Shown: positions 34,294 through 52,630 of the stretch, in pieces | How positions within the stretch are numbered: position 1 is the first letter of the stretch | Layout: every line of letters begins with the position of its first letter | Assembly (NCBI GenBank): GCA_027604665.1 | Contig: JADGIZ010000006.1 | Coordinates: 1 to 63,937 of the forward strand | DNA length: 63,937 bases | Source of the DNA: Polyrhizophydium stewartii | Lineage: Eukaryota > Chytridiomycota > Chytridiomycetes > Rhizophydiales | Reading direction: 5' to 3' | The notes under the pieces: model-generated | Told to the model about the DNA's origin: nothing | Database searches by the model: none | The model's input: the letters and a program-made list of their open reading frames with translations, nothing else | Made by a program: the position numbers and the translations under genes

Positions 34294-35068
34294 ATGCAGA
34301 AGCTCGTGTACAACGGTGAGCCGGGCTCGGCAGCAGCAGCCCGCCCGCCGGCCGACCCGCGGCCCCCGCCCGCCAGGCTGCGCGCCGCCACCAGCGCCAT
34401 CGCCCGCTGGCGGTGCTCCCCGCGTGCCGTGGCGGTCGCGCCGCCGTGCGGTGCGGCGTGCGCTGGCGTGGGTCGGCATCAGCGAAAACAAAACCCGTCC
34501 ACCGGCCGCCTGCTCTCCCAGCATGTGCCCCGCATGCGGCTGACACCCCCGCCCCGACGCCGTGCTGCGGTCCCGCTCCCGACTGGCGGCTGCCCGAACG
34601 TGCCCGCGCGCACACCCGCACGCCGTCCTGGCCGCCGCCCGCGCCGGTGCTCGCCCCAGTCTTCTTCCGGCGCAGCTCGTCGTACCTCGCGACCATCTTC
34701 GCAACGGCCTTTGTCGCCGAGATCGCCATTGACGGCTTCTCGGACCGCCTCTGGGACGCCGCCAACCGCGGCGTAAGTGCCAATCGCCCGGCTGAGCAGC
34801 AAGCGGCGCCGTGGCATCGCTTGCAGTAGCAGGCACTGCGGCAACCGAGCGTCGATTCTTGGCTGACTCGTCCCGATCCCATTGTGCCGCCTGCAACTCC
34901 CATCGACGACGTCGCCGCCTGCTTCCATCGTGGTGTATCGACACACCTCGCACCCGCGCCCGCCGCTGGACCGCTTTCGGCCTTGTCTCGCTGCGCTTCC
35001 TCCGACCACTGCGGCCTCCGCAACAGCGCCAGTGGAAGGACATCCGCGAGAAGTACATCTCCAACTGA
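34294..35068 (+). CDS. QCR9: Cytochrome bc1 complex subunit 9 (QCR9/UQCR10)
   Basis: A small single-span subunit of respiratory complex III in the inner mitochondrial membrane. Exon 1 encodes only M-Q-K-L-V-Y-N. Exon 2 gives F-F-R-R-S-S-S-Y-L-A-T-I-F-A-T-A-F-V-A-E-I-A-I-D-G with the membrane helix, then L-W-D-A-A-N-R-G. Exon 3 gives R-Q-W-K-D-I-R-E-K-Y-I-S-N. The total of about 57 residues and the W-K-D-I pattern fit the family (LWKHIKHKYE in humans). Two introns; the first (34316-34659, 344 nt) is much longer than is usual here. Confidence 0.88.
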
Positions 35069-35174
35069 TGTGCCTCGTACCACGCCCACGCACCGCGCCA
35101 GCCGGCGCTGGCAACGCACCGCCGGCTCCCGCGCTGGCAACGCACCGCATATCGAATGAAGCCAGACACTCCCC

Positions 35175-38003
35175 ATGCCGCTCGCTGTCTGCCAGCTCCT
35201 GATCCGGCGAAGCGGTGCCCCTCGGTGCTTTGCCTGTCCGCCAATGATCGCACTCGCGAGATCAGCCGCGAGCGCTGCTGCGACGAGGTGCGCAACGACC
35301 GACCGGGCCGCGGCCTCGCATGCGGCGCATGCAGCACGTGCTCGCACATGCACCACATCTGCAAGCGCCGCTGCGCTGCCGTCTTCCGTGCTCCTGCTGC
35401 TCGAGGCTTACCAGCGCATGCCCACGCAACTCTTTGGCACAAACAGCGTCGCCCGCAGAAGGCCTGTTGCGTCCGCGTCGTTGACGCTGGTGCGCTCGCT
35501 TGCTTCCAAGACGACTCGCACGTTCGAGCACCAGGACTCTCTGCCGAGGCTCCCAGTCCCCTCGCTGGAAAACATGGCCGACAAGTACATCGCCAGCTGC
35601 AGGCCGCTGCTGTCAGACCAGGCCTTTGAGGCAACCAAAAAAACCGTCGAGGACTTTGTCTCACCACAGGGCCTCGGCCCCGAGCTGCAGCGCAGGCTTG
35701 TCGAGTACGACGAACAGCAGCCCGTGAGTGCTCACAGCTCGGCGTCTCCCATTCTCCAGACTTGCGCCGCCTCGCCAGGCTGCGACGCATGGCTCGATGC
35801 TGACCAAGCCTGATCTTGCACTTTTGTCCTGCACAAACTCAGAACTCGTGGCTCGAGGACATCTGGCTCAACAAGGCTTACCTCGAGTGGCGCGAGCCGT
35901 CTCTTATCAACGTCAACTGGTGGTGCGCCTTCAAGAACCACCCGCAGCAGGACAACACCCTGATGCGAAAGCCGCCGCCAAAAGGCGTCTTTTCGTCGTT
36001 CCAGGTCCACCGCGCAGCCGGCATCATCACCAATGCCCTCAACTTCAAGGAGCTTCTCGACAGGTGGGCTTCTGCGCTGCCTCCATTTTCTAGATTTCAG
36101 TTTCTGACCAAAGAACGGTCCACTTTGTCACGCGCACCAATCTCGCATGCAGCGAGCAGCTCCCCGTCGAGTTTGCCAAGGACAAGCCTTTGTGCATGAA
36201 CCAGTATCGCAACATGTTCTCCACGACCCGCATCCCGGGGTCACCGGCGGACAAGATCCGTACAATGCACCCGGCGCCGGCAAAGCACATCATCGTGCTT
36301 GCGCGTGACCAGATCTACAAGGTCGACGTTCTGCGCGACAACGGTGGCCGTGTGCCGATCAAGGAGATTGAGCGCCAGCTGTTTGCTGCCACCCAAGACA
36401 GCTTCGAATCCAACCCGCAGCCTGCAATCGGCGTGCTGACTGCAGGACACCGCAACACGTGGGCCGCTGCTTACGCCAAGCTCCTCCAGCTCAGCGATAA
36501 GAACAAGAGCAACTTTGACATCATCAATAACGCACTCTTTGCTCTCTGCCTCGACGACTTTGCGAGCTTCCACAACATCAATGCTTCGCACCGCCAGATC
36601 TTCCACAACTACGACGCGCACAACCGCTGGTTCGACAAAGCGCTGTCCTTTATCGTCACGTCGAGCGGCCATGCCGGCCTCAACGGAGAGGTAGGAAGCA
36701 GCCGAGTGCCATGCGTTCTTCAACGGATCGGCAGTCTTTGAGCGGGCGCTGACAACGCGCGTCTTGTCTTGGCTCATAACTGTGCAGCACACTCCTGTTG
36801 ATGCTGTCGCGCCAGGCAATCTTATCAATTTTGTTGTCTCCCAGTGGGTTTGGTTTTTGGCGCGACAATCTGCAAGCTCTGGCTGACGCACAGCGGTATT
36901 TGCAGCGAGCCGGCCGTTGACCCTGAAGGCGCCGTGGCCAGCCCGCCGCTGCCCGTGCCGACAAAGCTGGAGTGGGTGGTCGACTCGGAGGTCGAGCAGC
37001 TCATCAGCAAGGCAGAGGCGACGGCCAAGGCGCTGATCGACGACACCGAGAGCTGCCTGCTCCAAACCAAAGTTTATGGCTCGCGCTACATGAAAGAGGT
37101 CGCCAAGACCAGTCCCGACGCGTACATCCAGCTGGCTCTGCAGCTCACGTACTATCGCATGCACCAGAGGCCCACAGCCGTGTACGAGACGGCAGCGACG
37201 CGCGCGTTCAAGCATGGCCGCACCGAGACCGTGCGCAGCATGTCGTCCGAGTCGCTCGAGTTTATCAAGTCGTTTGACAATGATGAGATTCTGGTGTGCC
37301 GCGCTGTGCTGCGCATGCTGTGCTGCTCCTCGCTGACCAAACAGCTTGTCCGCATCAAACGCCCGGTCAGTACGACGAGAAGCGCGCACTGTTTGCAAAG
37401 GCTATTGCGGCGCAAGTCAGCTACATGAAGGACGCGAGCCAAGGCAAGGGAATCGACCGTCACATGCTCGGCCTGCGCAGCATGCTGCGTGCCGAGGACA
37501 AGGGCAAGCCGCATATGTTTACGGACCCGGCGTACGCAGAGTCCATGACCTTCCGACTCTCAACCAGCAACATGTCGCCAGGAGAGCTGTTCTACGGCGG
37601 TTTTGGCCCTGTCGTGCACGACGGATACGGCATCAACTATGCCATCGCGAAGGACTCGCTCAAGTTTTCGATCTCGTGCAAGAAGAGCTCGTCCAAGACC
37701 GACGCCTTCAAGTTCCGCTTCCATCTTGAGCGCACGCTGCTCGACATGCTCATCCTGTTCCCGCGCCGGTCAGTCTCTATCGTGCCACACCGGTACCGCT
37801 GCTCCACGGCTGCTGCTGACGATACTCTCTTCGCCTGCAGTACCGAGGTCTGGGGCTTTGGCTGGGAGAAACGGCATAACGAGGAGCGCAAGCACGAGCA
37901 CATTCTCCAGCTCATGAGCAAGCTCAGCGATGCCTATCTTGAGAAACAGAGCGAGCTTGCCAAGCGCTACATGAAGTTTGGCGACAAGGACAGCAGCGCG
38001 TGA
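35175..38003 (+). CDS. CAT2: Carnitine O-acetyltransferase
   Basis: A choline/carnitine acyltransferase that moves acetyl groups between CoA and carnitine in mitochondria and peroxisomes. Motifs in order: H-Q-D-S-L-P-R-L-P-V-P-S-L, D-I-W-L-N-K-A-Y-L-E-W-R-E, N-W-W-C-A-F, A-G-I-I-T-N-A-L-N-F-K, C-M-N-Q-Y-R-N-M-F-S-T-T-R-I-P, then catalytic His in G-E-H-T-P-V-D-A, split by an intron just before the His. Later come Y-E-T-A-A-T-R-A-F-K-H-G-R-T-E-T-V-R-S, L-S-T-S-N-M (the STS carnitine-site motif) and Y-G-I-N-Y-A-I. Five or more introns. The N-terminus is Ala/Arg/Ser-rich and fits a mitochondrial presequence. The start is uncertain: in-frame ATGs at 35175, 35244 and 35418 all precede the conserved region. 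Confidence 0.9.
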
Positions 38004-38084
38004 TCTTCTTGCTATGGGTGCAGCAATACATGCATGCCGTGTTGTTTAATCGCCCCACGCAAGTGCTGCGGGATCGCAGCGAGC

Positions 38085-41000
38085 CTAGGCGACGATCGGC
38101 TCCTCGACGACAATTGGGATGCTTTGCGTCATGCCGTTTGAGAAGGTGATGCGCAGCTCGCCTGTGGCGACTGTGCGGAACTGCTGCGCAGTGCGCACCG
38201 TGCCGTGCACCGGATCGTACTCGGTGGATGCAGTCGTGTCGGTGATGACTGTCTTGCATAGCTCTGAGATTCCGCTGGCAGACGGGCCGGTTTCGGGCCG
38301 GCTGCATGCGGCAGACAGCACTGCCTGATAATTGTTTGCTGCGGCTGCTTCGGTTCGAGCAGATCCAGGCATGGACATCTCCCCGTGCCGAGTGGTCATC
38401 TCCCCGCCGTTCAGTACCGCATCGGCCAGAGGTCGCGTGGGAGAGTCTGGCCGGGGTGCCGACTCAGGCACAGGCAGCACTGTCAGAGGCTGCTGCGCCT
38501 GCGGCTGCCTCGCCGACTGAGGCTTGGAGTGCGGTCCCGACGCAGGCCGCGACGACGCCAGCGGCTCCCCGTCTCCCGACGCGCTGCCGAGCGGCTTGGG
38601 CTGAGCCGCGGTGATGCTGGTCGCAGGTGGCGGGCCTGTCGTATCGGAACCGGGTGCCGCGAGGTCAAACTGCACGGTGCCCCGCGAGATGCGCTGCGGG
38701 CGGCTCTGGCCGGGCGTCAGCGGCGACGCGTCCGACGGCGTGCTGACGGCTGGGTTGGTTGTGGGGAAGCCGGTCATTAGCGATCCAGCATATCCAGGGG
38801 TGTTTCGCAGCGACATGCTCGCTAGCGGCGTGCTGCCCTCTCCGTCAAGCGCCAGCGCGCGGGCCACCGACACGGACTGCCTTCGTGCGGGTGGCGTCCC
38901 AGAGTAGCGCACTGTGATCAGAAGCTGCTCGGTCTGCTTGAGTTCGTACATGTGCAGATCTTCCTGCATACCACCCTTCTTCTTGCGCGCCAATGGGCCT
39001 GCGCCGCCTTGTGCAGCGCCCGCTGCTGCGGCGCCAGCGGGCATCGTTCCGCCCACGACACTGGCTGCGCCAGCCATCTGCGTGCGCGCATCGCGCCTCA
39101 CGCCCGACGGCGTCTCCTTCTTAAGGAAGCGACTGGCGCCAATGACTGAAAACAGGCGCGTCGGAAGCGCCTCGAGCGTGAACGAGCATACCGCGTCCGA
39201 GTTGTTTTTGAGAAAGGCAATGACGCTGCGGCCCATGCTGGCCGCATCAACGTCCATTGTGACAGGCCGAATCGTCTGCTTGATGCGCAGACGACTGCCG
39301 ACGTCTAGTGAGAGCTTCGGCTCGATACACCGAGCCTGTATGTGCAGCTTTGCAACCGAGTCGAGTTGGCGAATCTTGATGCTCTCGCCCTGTTGGCCGG
39401 CGCTTACGCCTGGCGCCGCCGAAGCCTCGGCATCGTCGCGCTTAACGTGCCGTTTGTGCTCATACCTGACCGATCCGTCGGGCTCCATATAGCCCACATC
39501 GGCAAGCACGAGCGCATCGAAATTGCCGAGCATCGCGCTGCGGTAGATGCACGTCATTGTGCTCGACTTAAACGCCGGAATCGTGAGCGAGTTGGGCGAA
39601 ACCTCGAGGATGCCCATCTCATCACCGCGCACAAGGTAGCGACTTGAAATCACATCATCAGCCAAGCGCGAGTCAAGGTCATCGAACGAGCGCTCGTGCA
39701 GCTGTGCATGCCGGATGTAAACATTCCAGTTCAAAACGATATCGCGCGGCGACTGATTCTCCACGATAACGAGCTTGGTAAACGCCTCGGGCAGGCTCGG
39801 ATCCTTGACGCTGTGCGAGGTCGCGTTGGCGCGGAGCCCTGTCGAGGATGGCATCTGCACCGCAGCAAAGCCGCCTGTCGGATCGGGTTTTTGCGGCGCA
39901 CTCAACCCAACGCGCACACCGTCGCCGCCACCCCAGCGCGGATTGATCACCCGCGCACCAAAGTTGACGCGGTCCATGTCGCCTGGATGCTGTTTGGCTT
40001 TGGTGACGAGGTGCGGGCCTGTGAACTTGACCGGCGTTCCAACGACGCCGAGACGCACGGGCATGCGCTGCTGGACCCAGTCGCCAATCTCGCACACAAG
40101 ATAGTCTTCGTACAGCCCGACCAGGTTGTTGTAAGAAGTCACGCGCACCTCCATCTCTCCCCACGGCTGTATCACGCCTTGACTAGGTGATGCGTGAAAC
40201 GCCGCACCGCGGCCGTCCGATAGAAGCGTCTGCATGCGCTGGATCATGTGGCGCACTTTCTTGATGTTGTCAATGTAGCCCTGCCCTGCCTTGGAGCTGA
40301 AGCCAATCTTGTTGGCCTTGGTTGGTCGTAGGAGCAGCGGTGTTGGCGTCGACGATGCCATGGCAGCCGGCGCTCGCTTATGCTCACGTCCTCTCTCGCC
40401 CTTGGTGCTCGAGCCTCCGCGCATCCCATTTGGCTGCGTAGCGTCTGACGTTGCGCTGGTCAGGACAACGGGCTCGCTTCCAAACGGGCCTGCACGGAGC
40501 CCACCTCTCGCCCCCCGCGCATCAGCTTCTTGAATGGCGCCCGCATCAAAATCTTCGCTGTCGTCGAGCACTGTATCGATCTGCGCAGTCGGTGTGTACT
40601 TCTCAAACCAGATCTTGAACGGCGACACCATGGCCGAGTGGTTGCGAATCCGCAGCGTGCGCGCACGGATAGCAAATATCGGACAAGTCGTGCCAAAGTC
40701 GAAGCGGAGCGCTGCCGATCGGTTGCTTGGTTTCTTTGTCTTCCCGCTGCTCTTGATCACAGCATGCGCCTCAAGTGCCTTTTCGTTCTCAATTACGCGG
40801 AACGAAACCTCGAGCGGGCGAACTTCGGCATCTACAATGACGAGAAGCTGCCCGTCGTTCTCCACCATGCCTTCCACATCTCCGAACATGCGCAAGTTCT
40901 TGTGCTCGCCGACAGAGAAAAATACCAGCTCGACCTTGACATCCACGCTCGTTCCGCCGGCCAGCTCGCCGTGGTCCGGTGTAAATGTGGCGCGAAAGGT

Positions 41001-44000
41001 GTCGGTGTTGAGGTTTCGCAGACGGAACTTGGCTGAGAGCATCGTCAGGTTGGTAAGGGTGACGATTATCTGGACGGGCACGTTGTAGAAGCACGAGAAG
41101 TTTTGGTGTGGGTTGAGAATATCGATGCGCGGCGTTTGCACGATCGAGACCATCTCTACTGCCGACGCCGTGACAGGCGGCAGGTGAGCTGGTTCGAGTT
41201 CGGTTGACGTCTGCGCAGCCCCTGGAGGCGACATGGCGAGCACTCGCACTTCGAGCGTTCCGTTGAGTCGCTGGTACCATGTGGGGATGTACGTCAAGTC
41301 GATCAAATGAGTGGCCCCGGCCGCGATTGTGCCTCGCGACGGCCGATAGATGAGATAGCAGTCTGGCCGTCCAGAATCCATGGCCGAGGATTGTGCGTCG
41401 GGGTGTTCGCTTTGTGCGGCTGCTCGACGATCGTCGTTTCGTGTTGCCCTGAGCTCGTAGGTCATGGTCATCCGCGTCGAGTTGACGAGCGGAACCTGCA
41501 CCGTCTTCTTTTCGCCCAGAGCGAGCAGCCCAAAGTCGATGGCGTCTGCATCAAACGCGAGCGAGCGCAGCGGTAGCCCGATCTCGGCAATAATTGATAT
41601 GCGCAGTGTCGGACCGAGGCCGTGCGCCGTGCGACACACAAGCGCGCCGTTGACGCGTGACGGGAACCCGCCAACGAGTCGCACCGACAGCATGGCGCAG
41701 GCCTGCGAGCCGAGCGTGCCCGTCTGCTCGGAGATTTCCACGTCCATGGCACTCTCGTCAATGTTTTCGATCAGCCACTCGTAGTCAAGCGACCACACGC
41801 TCAGGTTCGTCATCGTGACGCGGCTCGAGTACTTCTCGCCGCTTCGCAGGATGTACGGAATGCACAACAGTTTTGTGTTGACGTATGCTTCGTATGGCAC
41901 ACCCCGGCCCTTGAGTCGCAGAGCCAGCAGCTTTTCTTCGCCTGTGTCGCCGAGCAGACTCGGTGCGTCTCTGTGGCCCACCTTGGATTCAGAGTCCTGG
42001 ACAAGCAGCAGCTCCGCGACAATGTCGTATGGGCGCACTGTCTCTGGGCAGAACTCGATGCGGAACGTTGTCTCCGAGTTGGGCTCCAGCCATCCGCTCG
42101 CAGGCGTGATCTGGATGGACATGTTTTTCTCAAACGTGAGATCCTCGAGCTCGTTATGAATGTTGCGGGGGTTGTCGCTTTGCGCCCACCGGAACGGCAG
42201 GCGAAGATGCGTCCGGTTGCGAGCGACAACCAGCGACGAGCTGACGCCGTGCGGATTTTGGTCACCAAAGTCGTGGATTAAATCAAAGAGCTCGTCCTCG
42301 GGCAGCTCGTCACTGTGCACGACCTCGCCGGTGTGGCGCTCAACGCGGACAATGCGCACGCTGGGTCGCTCGGCCCTGCCTGCCAAGGGCAGCTCGAGGA
42401 TTTGGCAGTTGTCGCACGCGACCTTGAGGACAATCGAGTCCATGCGGCTGGGAGAAACCACCTCCCCTGCATGTGCTTCTGAGAAAAGCGAAGACGTGTC
42501 GTCGTCCATCAGGCCTTCGTGCACGTCCTGAGGTGAGTAGTGCACGACGATACGGCCAAACTCGTTGGATCCGAGCGAAAAGTACGACGGGTAGACTTCA
42601 AAGGGGCCAGAGCGAATCGCCGTCGGCTTGACATGGTTATGCGCGCCGATCTTGTCAAAAACTTCAAACGGATCAAGGTTCTCGCCTGGAGGCATAATCA
42701 GGAAGCGTGCGGGGCCTCCTCTGTTGAGAAAGTCCCAGTTTCGCACTGCAATGTGGCCGGCTCGGCACGGGCCGCAGTCCAACACGGGCGGAAGGGTGAG
42801 CTCAGGCGGCTGCCGCTTGGCAATGACGGACACTGTGAACGAGTCACCCATCTCGGTGCTGATCAGAAGTGCCTGGTGAAAGTCTGCGTATGAGTTTGGA
42901 TGGAAACGAATTGCATACTCGCACGCGAGGCCAGGCGCAACCAGTCCGTCGTTGTCCTTTGGACAATGGACGAGCTCGCAAGAGAAGAACTGTGAGTATT
43001 TGTATGGGGGTCCAGTGCTGACGCGGAATCGGTGTGCAACGCTCGCAGTGTTGCGGATAGTGAGCTTCTGCGTGTAGCTGCAATACGGCACGTAGTCGCC
43101 AAAGTAAACCGTCGAAGGCTCCGCAAGGATCTGACTCTCGTGCTGCTCGGCGCGAGGCGTTGGTGGTGCCGCCGAAATCGACCGCCCGAGCGTGAAAAGC
43201 GACTGACTTGTGAATGACGAACCGGGCGTGCGGGTGCTCACATTGAGCTTTGAGTTCTCGGGAAGTGTGACCTTGAATCGCTCAGCAACGGGGAACCTCG
43301 GGTTGCGCAGGTAGTAGATGCGGTTGTTCATGCGATTGAGAATGCGGATCTCCTCGTCGCCATACTCGACTTTGTACGCGCGCCGCACATGCACCGCAGC
43401 GGCATCGGGTACACATGCCTCGGCGGTGCCCGCGCCGGGGCCTTTTGAATTTGGATCGTACTCGACCTCAAGCACGCCAGCAGCATCGATCTCGAGCACG
43501 CGGTTCTTCTGCTCGGAGAACAGCAGGCGCCGCAGCCGCGTGTCCGTGCGCGGGAACGAGAAGCGGCGGATGCGTTGCACAAGCTGCTCGTTCTTGAGCT
43601 GCCGTTTGAGGTTGATGGCCTCGTCATCTTCGGTCTCGTCCTCGGTCGAAAACGTGATGAGGCCGTATTGCTTGTGTAATGCTGTGTTGAGTTTCAGAAG
43701 CGCGCTGGTCGGGGGCAGAACCGTGGACTGATACTTGGGATCAAAGCCGCGGAACGCTTCAGTCATGTGCTCGCGCTCGTCGTCTTCTGCACGCCGCTTG
43801 GCATCTAGCATCTCCTCGCGGATGTCACGCAGGTCCTCGAGCTTGGCGTCGCACTCGGCCATGACCGTATCGATTCGCTCGCGCAGCTTCTCGGTATCTT
43901 CGTCGAAAACATCTTCGAGGCTTGAGTTTTGGAGTCGGCGCCATGTGCAGTAAGTGCGGCTGTTGTCTACAACGGCGTGGATTGCGTCGATCTTTCTGCG

Positions 44001-44967
44001 GCTTATGCCAGCGACGCTGACTCGGACGTCGAGCTCCTCGAGCTTGCGCGCGAGCCGCCGCCGCAAACTGAAGTCGGCGTCTTCAGGCTCATCGTCCACT
44101 TGCACCGTGGGAACGGCGGGCAGAACAACGGATCCGGATATGCTTCCGACTCGCGATCCCTTGGCTGCGAGCCCGATGCTCCCTGAGTTGCTTCGAGCAG
44201 ACGATTGAGGTCGGGTGTTGAGTGCGACCGTGGACGCTACAGTCGAAGCGCCAATCTGCTGAGTCGAGAGTGCCGATGCCGAGGCATGTAGCGCATCCTC
44301 GAGGGAAGGCACCACTGCCAGCGATTGGCCCGGAGCGCCGTTATCTGCTGGCGCGAGCTTTCCAGCCTGCGCCGCAGGTGGATCGGCAAACTCGAAAGCC
44401 TTGATCACGTCCTGTAGCGTTGCATCAAGCATCTGCGATATCGATTGGTCCTCAATTGGGACCAGGCGTGGTGCGGCGAGCGCTGCCGGTGTACGAGGCT
44501 TTTTGGTGCCCGTGGTTGGCCGCTGGGCTGTGCTGCTAATCGACATGCTGCTGCTGAGACGCGACAGCCCAACCATACTCGGTTGTCGCGACTGCCCCGC
44601 GTCAGCACAAAGCCGTGTCAGCGGCTCAGATGCGGAGCCAGCGGGTCTGTCGTGCGCGGCTCTCGCGACGCAACGCGCGGTTGCTGGAACTGCAGCCCGC
44701 GGCACGACCAGCGTGCGTCTGCTCGTGAGATATGCTGAGATGGCGGGAGGCCTGCGATGCGACACGCACCCCAATCGAGCGGCCGCGCTGGGGCGTGCCG
44801 ATTGAGAGCGACGAGGCGGCATGCGAGGCGAGCTTGTCGCCGAGCGGCGGCAGCTCCGAGAGCCGACTGTCGGGCTTGAGAGACGCCGCATCACCGGAGA
44901 GAACCTGACGCATCGAGCCCTGGCGCGAGACGAGCTGGCGTCTCGGCGACGGCGCGAGCGACGACAT
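38085..44967 (-). CDS. DLEC1: DLEC1 / CFAP81 axonemal protein with repeated ASH-type domains
   Basis: About 2,230 residues encoded almost entirely in one exon (to 44591). A single intron (44592-44769) precedes a short first exon that starts M-S-S-L-A-P-S-P-R. The order is: disordered Ser-rich N-terminus, a coiled coil (E-K-L-R-E-R-I-D-T-V-M-A-E-C-D-A-K-L), then a chain of immunoglobulin-like ASH/MSP domains. Segments that match DLEC1 closely include L-V-A-P-G-L-A-C-E-Y-A-I-R-F-H-P, L-T-L-P-P-V-L-D-C-G-P-C, A-C-D-N-C-Q-I-L-E-L and S-D-G-R-G-A-A-F-H-A-S-P-S-Q-G. DLEC1 is FAP81 in Chlamydomonas and belongs to the flagellar central apparatus. A Pro/Ser/Ala-rich segment precedes the last domain. 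It converges on CAT2 (81 bp apart) and diverges from SPT8 (133 bp). Confidence 0.85.
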
Positions 44968-45100
44968 CTGGGCTGGAGCCAAGGATCGAATATCGCGGCA
45001 GCAGCGATGTGTGCTGCCCGCGCGCGTCATGTCGCCTGTCATGCGAGACGTTGGGAGATCGACAGCGCCTTCTGAACCGCACCTTGCCCGAAGTGCGACG

Positions 45101-47295
45101 ATGCCGGCCGAGGTGGACGACGTGTGGGCGGGCGGCAGCGCTGCAGACGCGGTGGGCGACGACGACATGGACGAAGACGTCGACTCGTATATCCTCGAGC
45201 CCTCGGGTGTCGCCGACGACGGCCAGCCGCGCGGCGTGACAGCGGCGACATGCTCGGCGTACGAGATGCTGCCCGTGGTGCGCATGTCCGGCCGGCGCAG
45301 CTCGCGCCATTCGCGGGAGACGCACCTGCGTTGGGACGAGCAGCTGACGCTCCAACCACTGCTCGCAGGCTCTGGCCATCCATCCGCCTGTCGGCGTGAA
45401 CTGCCTGGCAGCGACTAGGGACTTTGTGAGCGCCTTTGGCGAGTGACGAATCTCGCTCGGCACCCTCTGACTGCCCGTGCTCCCACGGTGACGGCGCCGT
45501 TCGCAGCGCTGGGTCTTCACGGGGGCCGAAGACGGCTTCATCCGCAAGTTCGATATGCTGGCGACCATGAACGGCGAGACGATGCTCACGCAGACGCAGC
45601 GCCACGGCATGGTCGACACGGTCCAGAAGGTGCGGCAACCGCCTCGAGCGGCTTGCTGGGCTGCCGTCGCACGGATGCTGATGCCTGCGCAGTCTGCGCT
45701 GCTGATATCGGCATGGGAGAACGAATCCAAGCCAACGGGTGCGTGTAGAGCGGCTCGGTGCTGTCCATCCGCCCGCTGATGCAGCCGAGGATTGGCGCAC
45801 AGGCGGCGGACCTGGCCGTGTGTCTCCCGTGTACAGCATGGACGTGCACTCTGAAGGCGTCTGGTGCCTGACGGGCGTCGATGGCGGCGGCGTCAATCTG
45901 TGGACCGTGCGCCACGACGAGGGCACGGTGAGCCGACTGTGCCCCCCCCGCAATCGCCGGCACGAGGCTGAGAATGACGACCGGATCCAGTGTGCGCATG
46001 TGTTCGACGCACACACCAACACAGTCTCGGTGATCAGGATCGGCGGCTCCGAGCACACGTTTCTGACCGGTTCATGGGATAAGACCGTCAAGGTCCGTGT
46101 GCAGGCTTGCGGCTGGCTGCGCACCAATTCGTCTGACCTGGCGCTGCTTGCCTTTGGGCGAGAATCCCACAGCTCTGGAGTTTGGACACGGGCCGCATGC
46201 TCAACGAGTTCCGAGGCCCTTCGTCGCAGATAACAAGCGCAGCATTTCAGCCTGTTCCTGCTCGGATGGAGGTTCAAGGACAGGCCACCGATGACGGGCT
46301 CGTGCTGGTTACGAGCTTCGATGGGACGATCTGGGTGTTTGACTCTCGCGTTCCAGGCGGCCTCGTAAAGAAGCTTCCGAGCTCGCTCAGCTCTGCGCCG
46401 CCCTGGACGCTTTCGGTGGGCTGGGAAGGCTGCAGCTCGGGCGCCCGATCCTTGAGCTCTGACGCGGACTCATCTGCTTGCAGGCTTGCTGGAGCAACGA
46501 TGGCTCGCGCATCTACTGCGGACGCCGCAATGGATCTGGTACCGATGGCATGCGATTGCCAGTCCAGAGTGTGCACTGCAGTGCTGACCCATATGCCGAC
46601 TGCAGTCGACGAGTTTGACTTTGCAGAAGGCACGCTGATCAAGTCGATCAAACTGCCTCTCGACTCGGGCCCTGTATCCCTGGTGCAGTGCATGCCGAAC
46701 GGGCGCCATTTGCTATGGTGAGTGCTCTTGCCGCTGCGTCGTCGAGTCGGTCGGACCGGTCACTGAGTGCATTGCGACAGTGCATCCAACGACAACATTC
46801 GCCTGTGGGATCTGCAGCACGAGCCCGAGGCTGCGCCAACCACGCCAGCCGACAACGTCGGGCTGGATCAGCCCATGGCTGAGACCGAGGCCGCAGCCGA
46901 AGGCGCCGACGCACGGTTCCCGTCGTTCGCCGACGACTTCATGGACCACGACCCGTTCGGCCACGTCCTGCGTGCGCAGCCGCAGCCGTCGGCACACGCG
47001 GCATCCGAGCGGCCCGAGCGCAAGAGCCGCTCGCTGAGCAAGCTGATCGCGCTCAACGAGCAGGACCTACAGATGCCGTTCACGATCGTCCCCGGCCATC
47101 ACGGCGGCATGGTCTCGGCGATGGGTGAGGGGCGCCGGATGAATGTTGGGCGATGGAGATGACGCGCGATGCTGACGATGGCGGGCAGTCGCCGACGAGG
47201 CGGGGCGGATTGCCGTGTGTGCGTCGGGCAACCGCGGGTGGGAAGGCCAGTCGACGCATGCGTGCCTGGTCTACACGGTCTCGCCGCAGGTGTGA
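45101..47295 (+). CDS. SPT8: SAGA complex WD40 subunit Spt8
   Basis: The acidic N-terminus ([11 protein letters not shown]) is followed by S-A-Y-E-M-L-P-V. Then [46 protein letters not shown] and [15 protein letters not shown] follow. Further repeats give [35 protein letters not shown] and the C-terminal [10 protein letters not shown] and [11 protein letters not shown]. This is the fungal Spt8 pattern. Spt8 links SAGA to TBP during promoter activation. About ten introns, one inside nearly every WD repeat. The last exon starts just before the stop at 47293-47295, which is only 121 bp from the AROM start. Confidence 0.85.
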
Positions 47296-47416
47296 GCGCC
47301 GCAGGCGGCCGCCCCGCGCGGCCGGGAAGGGGCGGCGGCGGATGGATGGTGCACAGGCGGCACATAAAAGGCGCCAAGAGAGGCGGTGTCATCCTTGCCC
47401 TCAGAAACCTCAACGT

Positions 47417-52531
<5,115 letters not shown>

Positions 52532-52630
52532 GCCATCTCCGAATGAACCCATTTCTCGCTGTGCACGGCGCCACCGCGGAACGCACGCGGAGCGGGTGTC
52601 CAACTCACCTTTCGGACGTCTTTGGCGACG

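Noticed and set aside
44626..45285. A 219-codon minus-strand gene upstream of DLEC1
   Set aside because: Only the segment from 44967 to 44770 looks coding, and it splices to DLEC1; the rest is antisense to SPT8.
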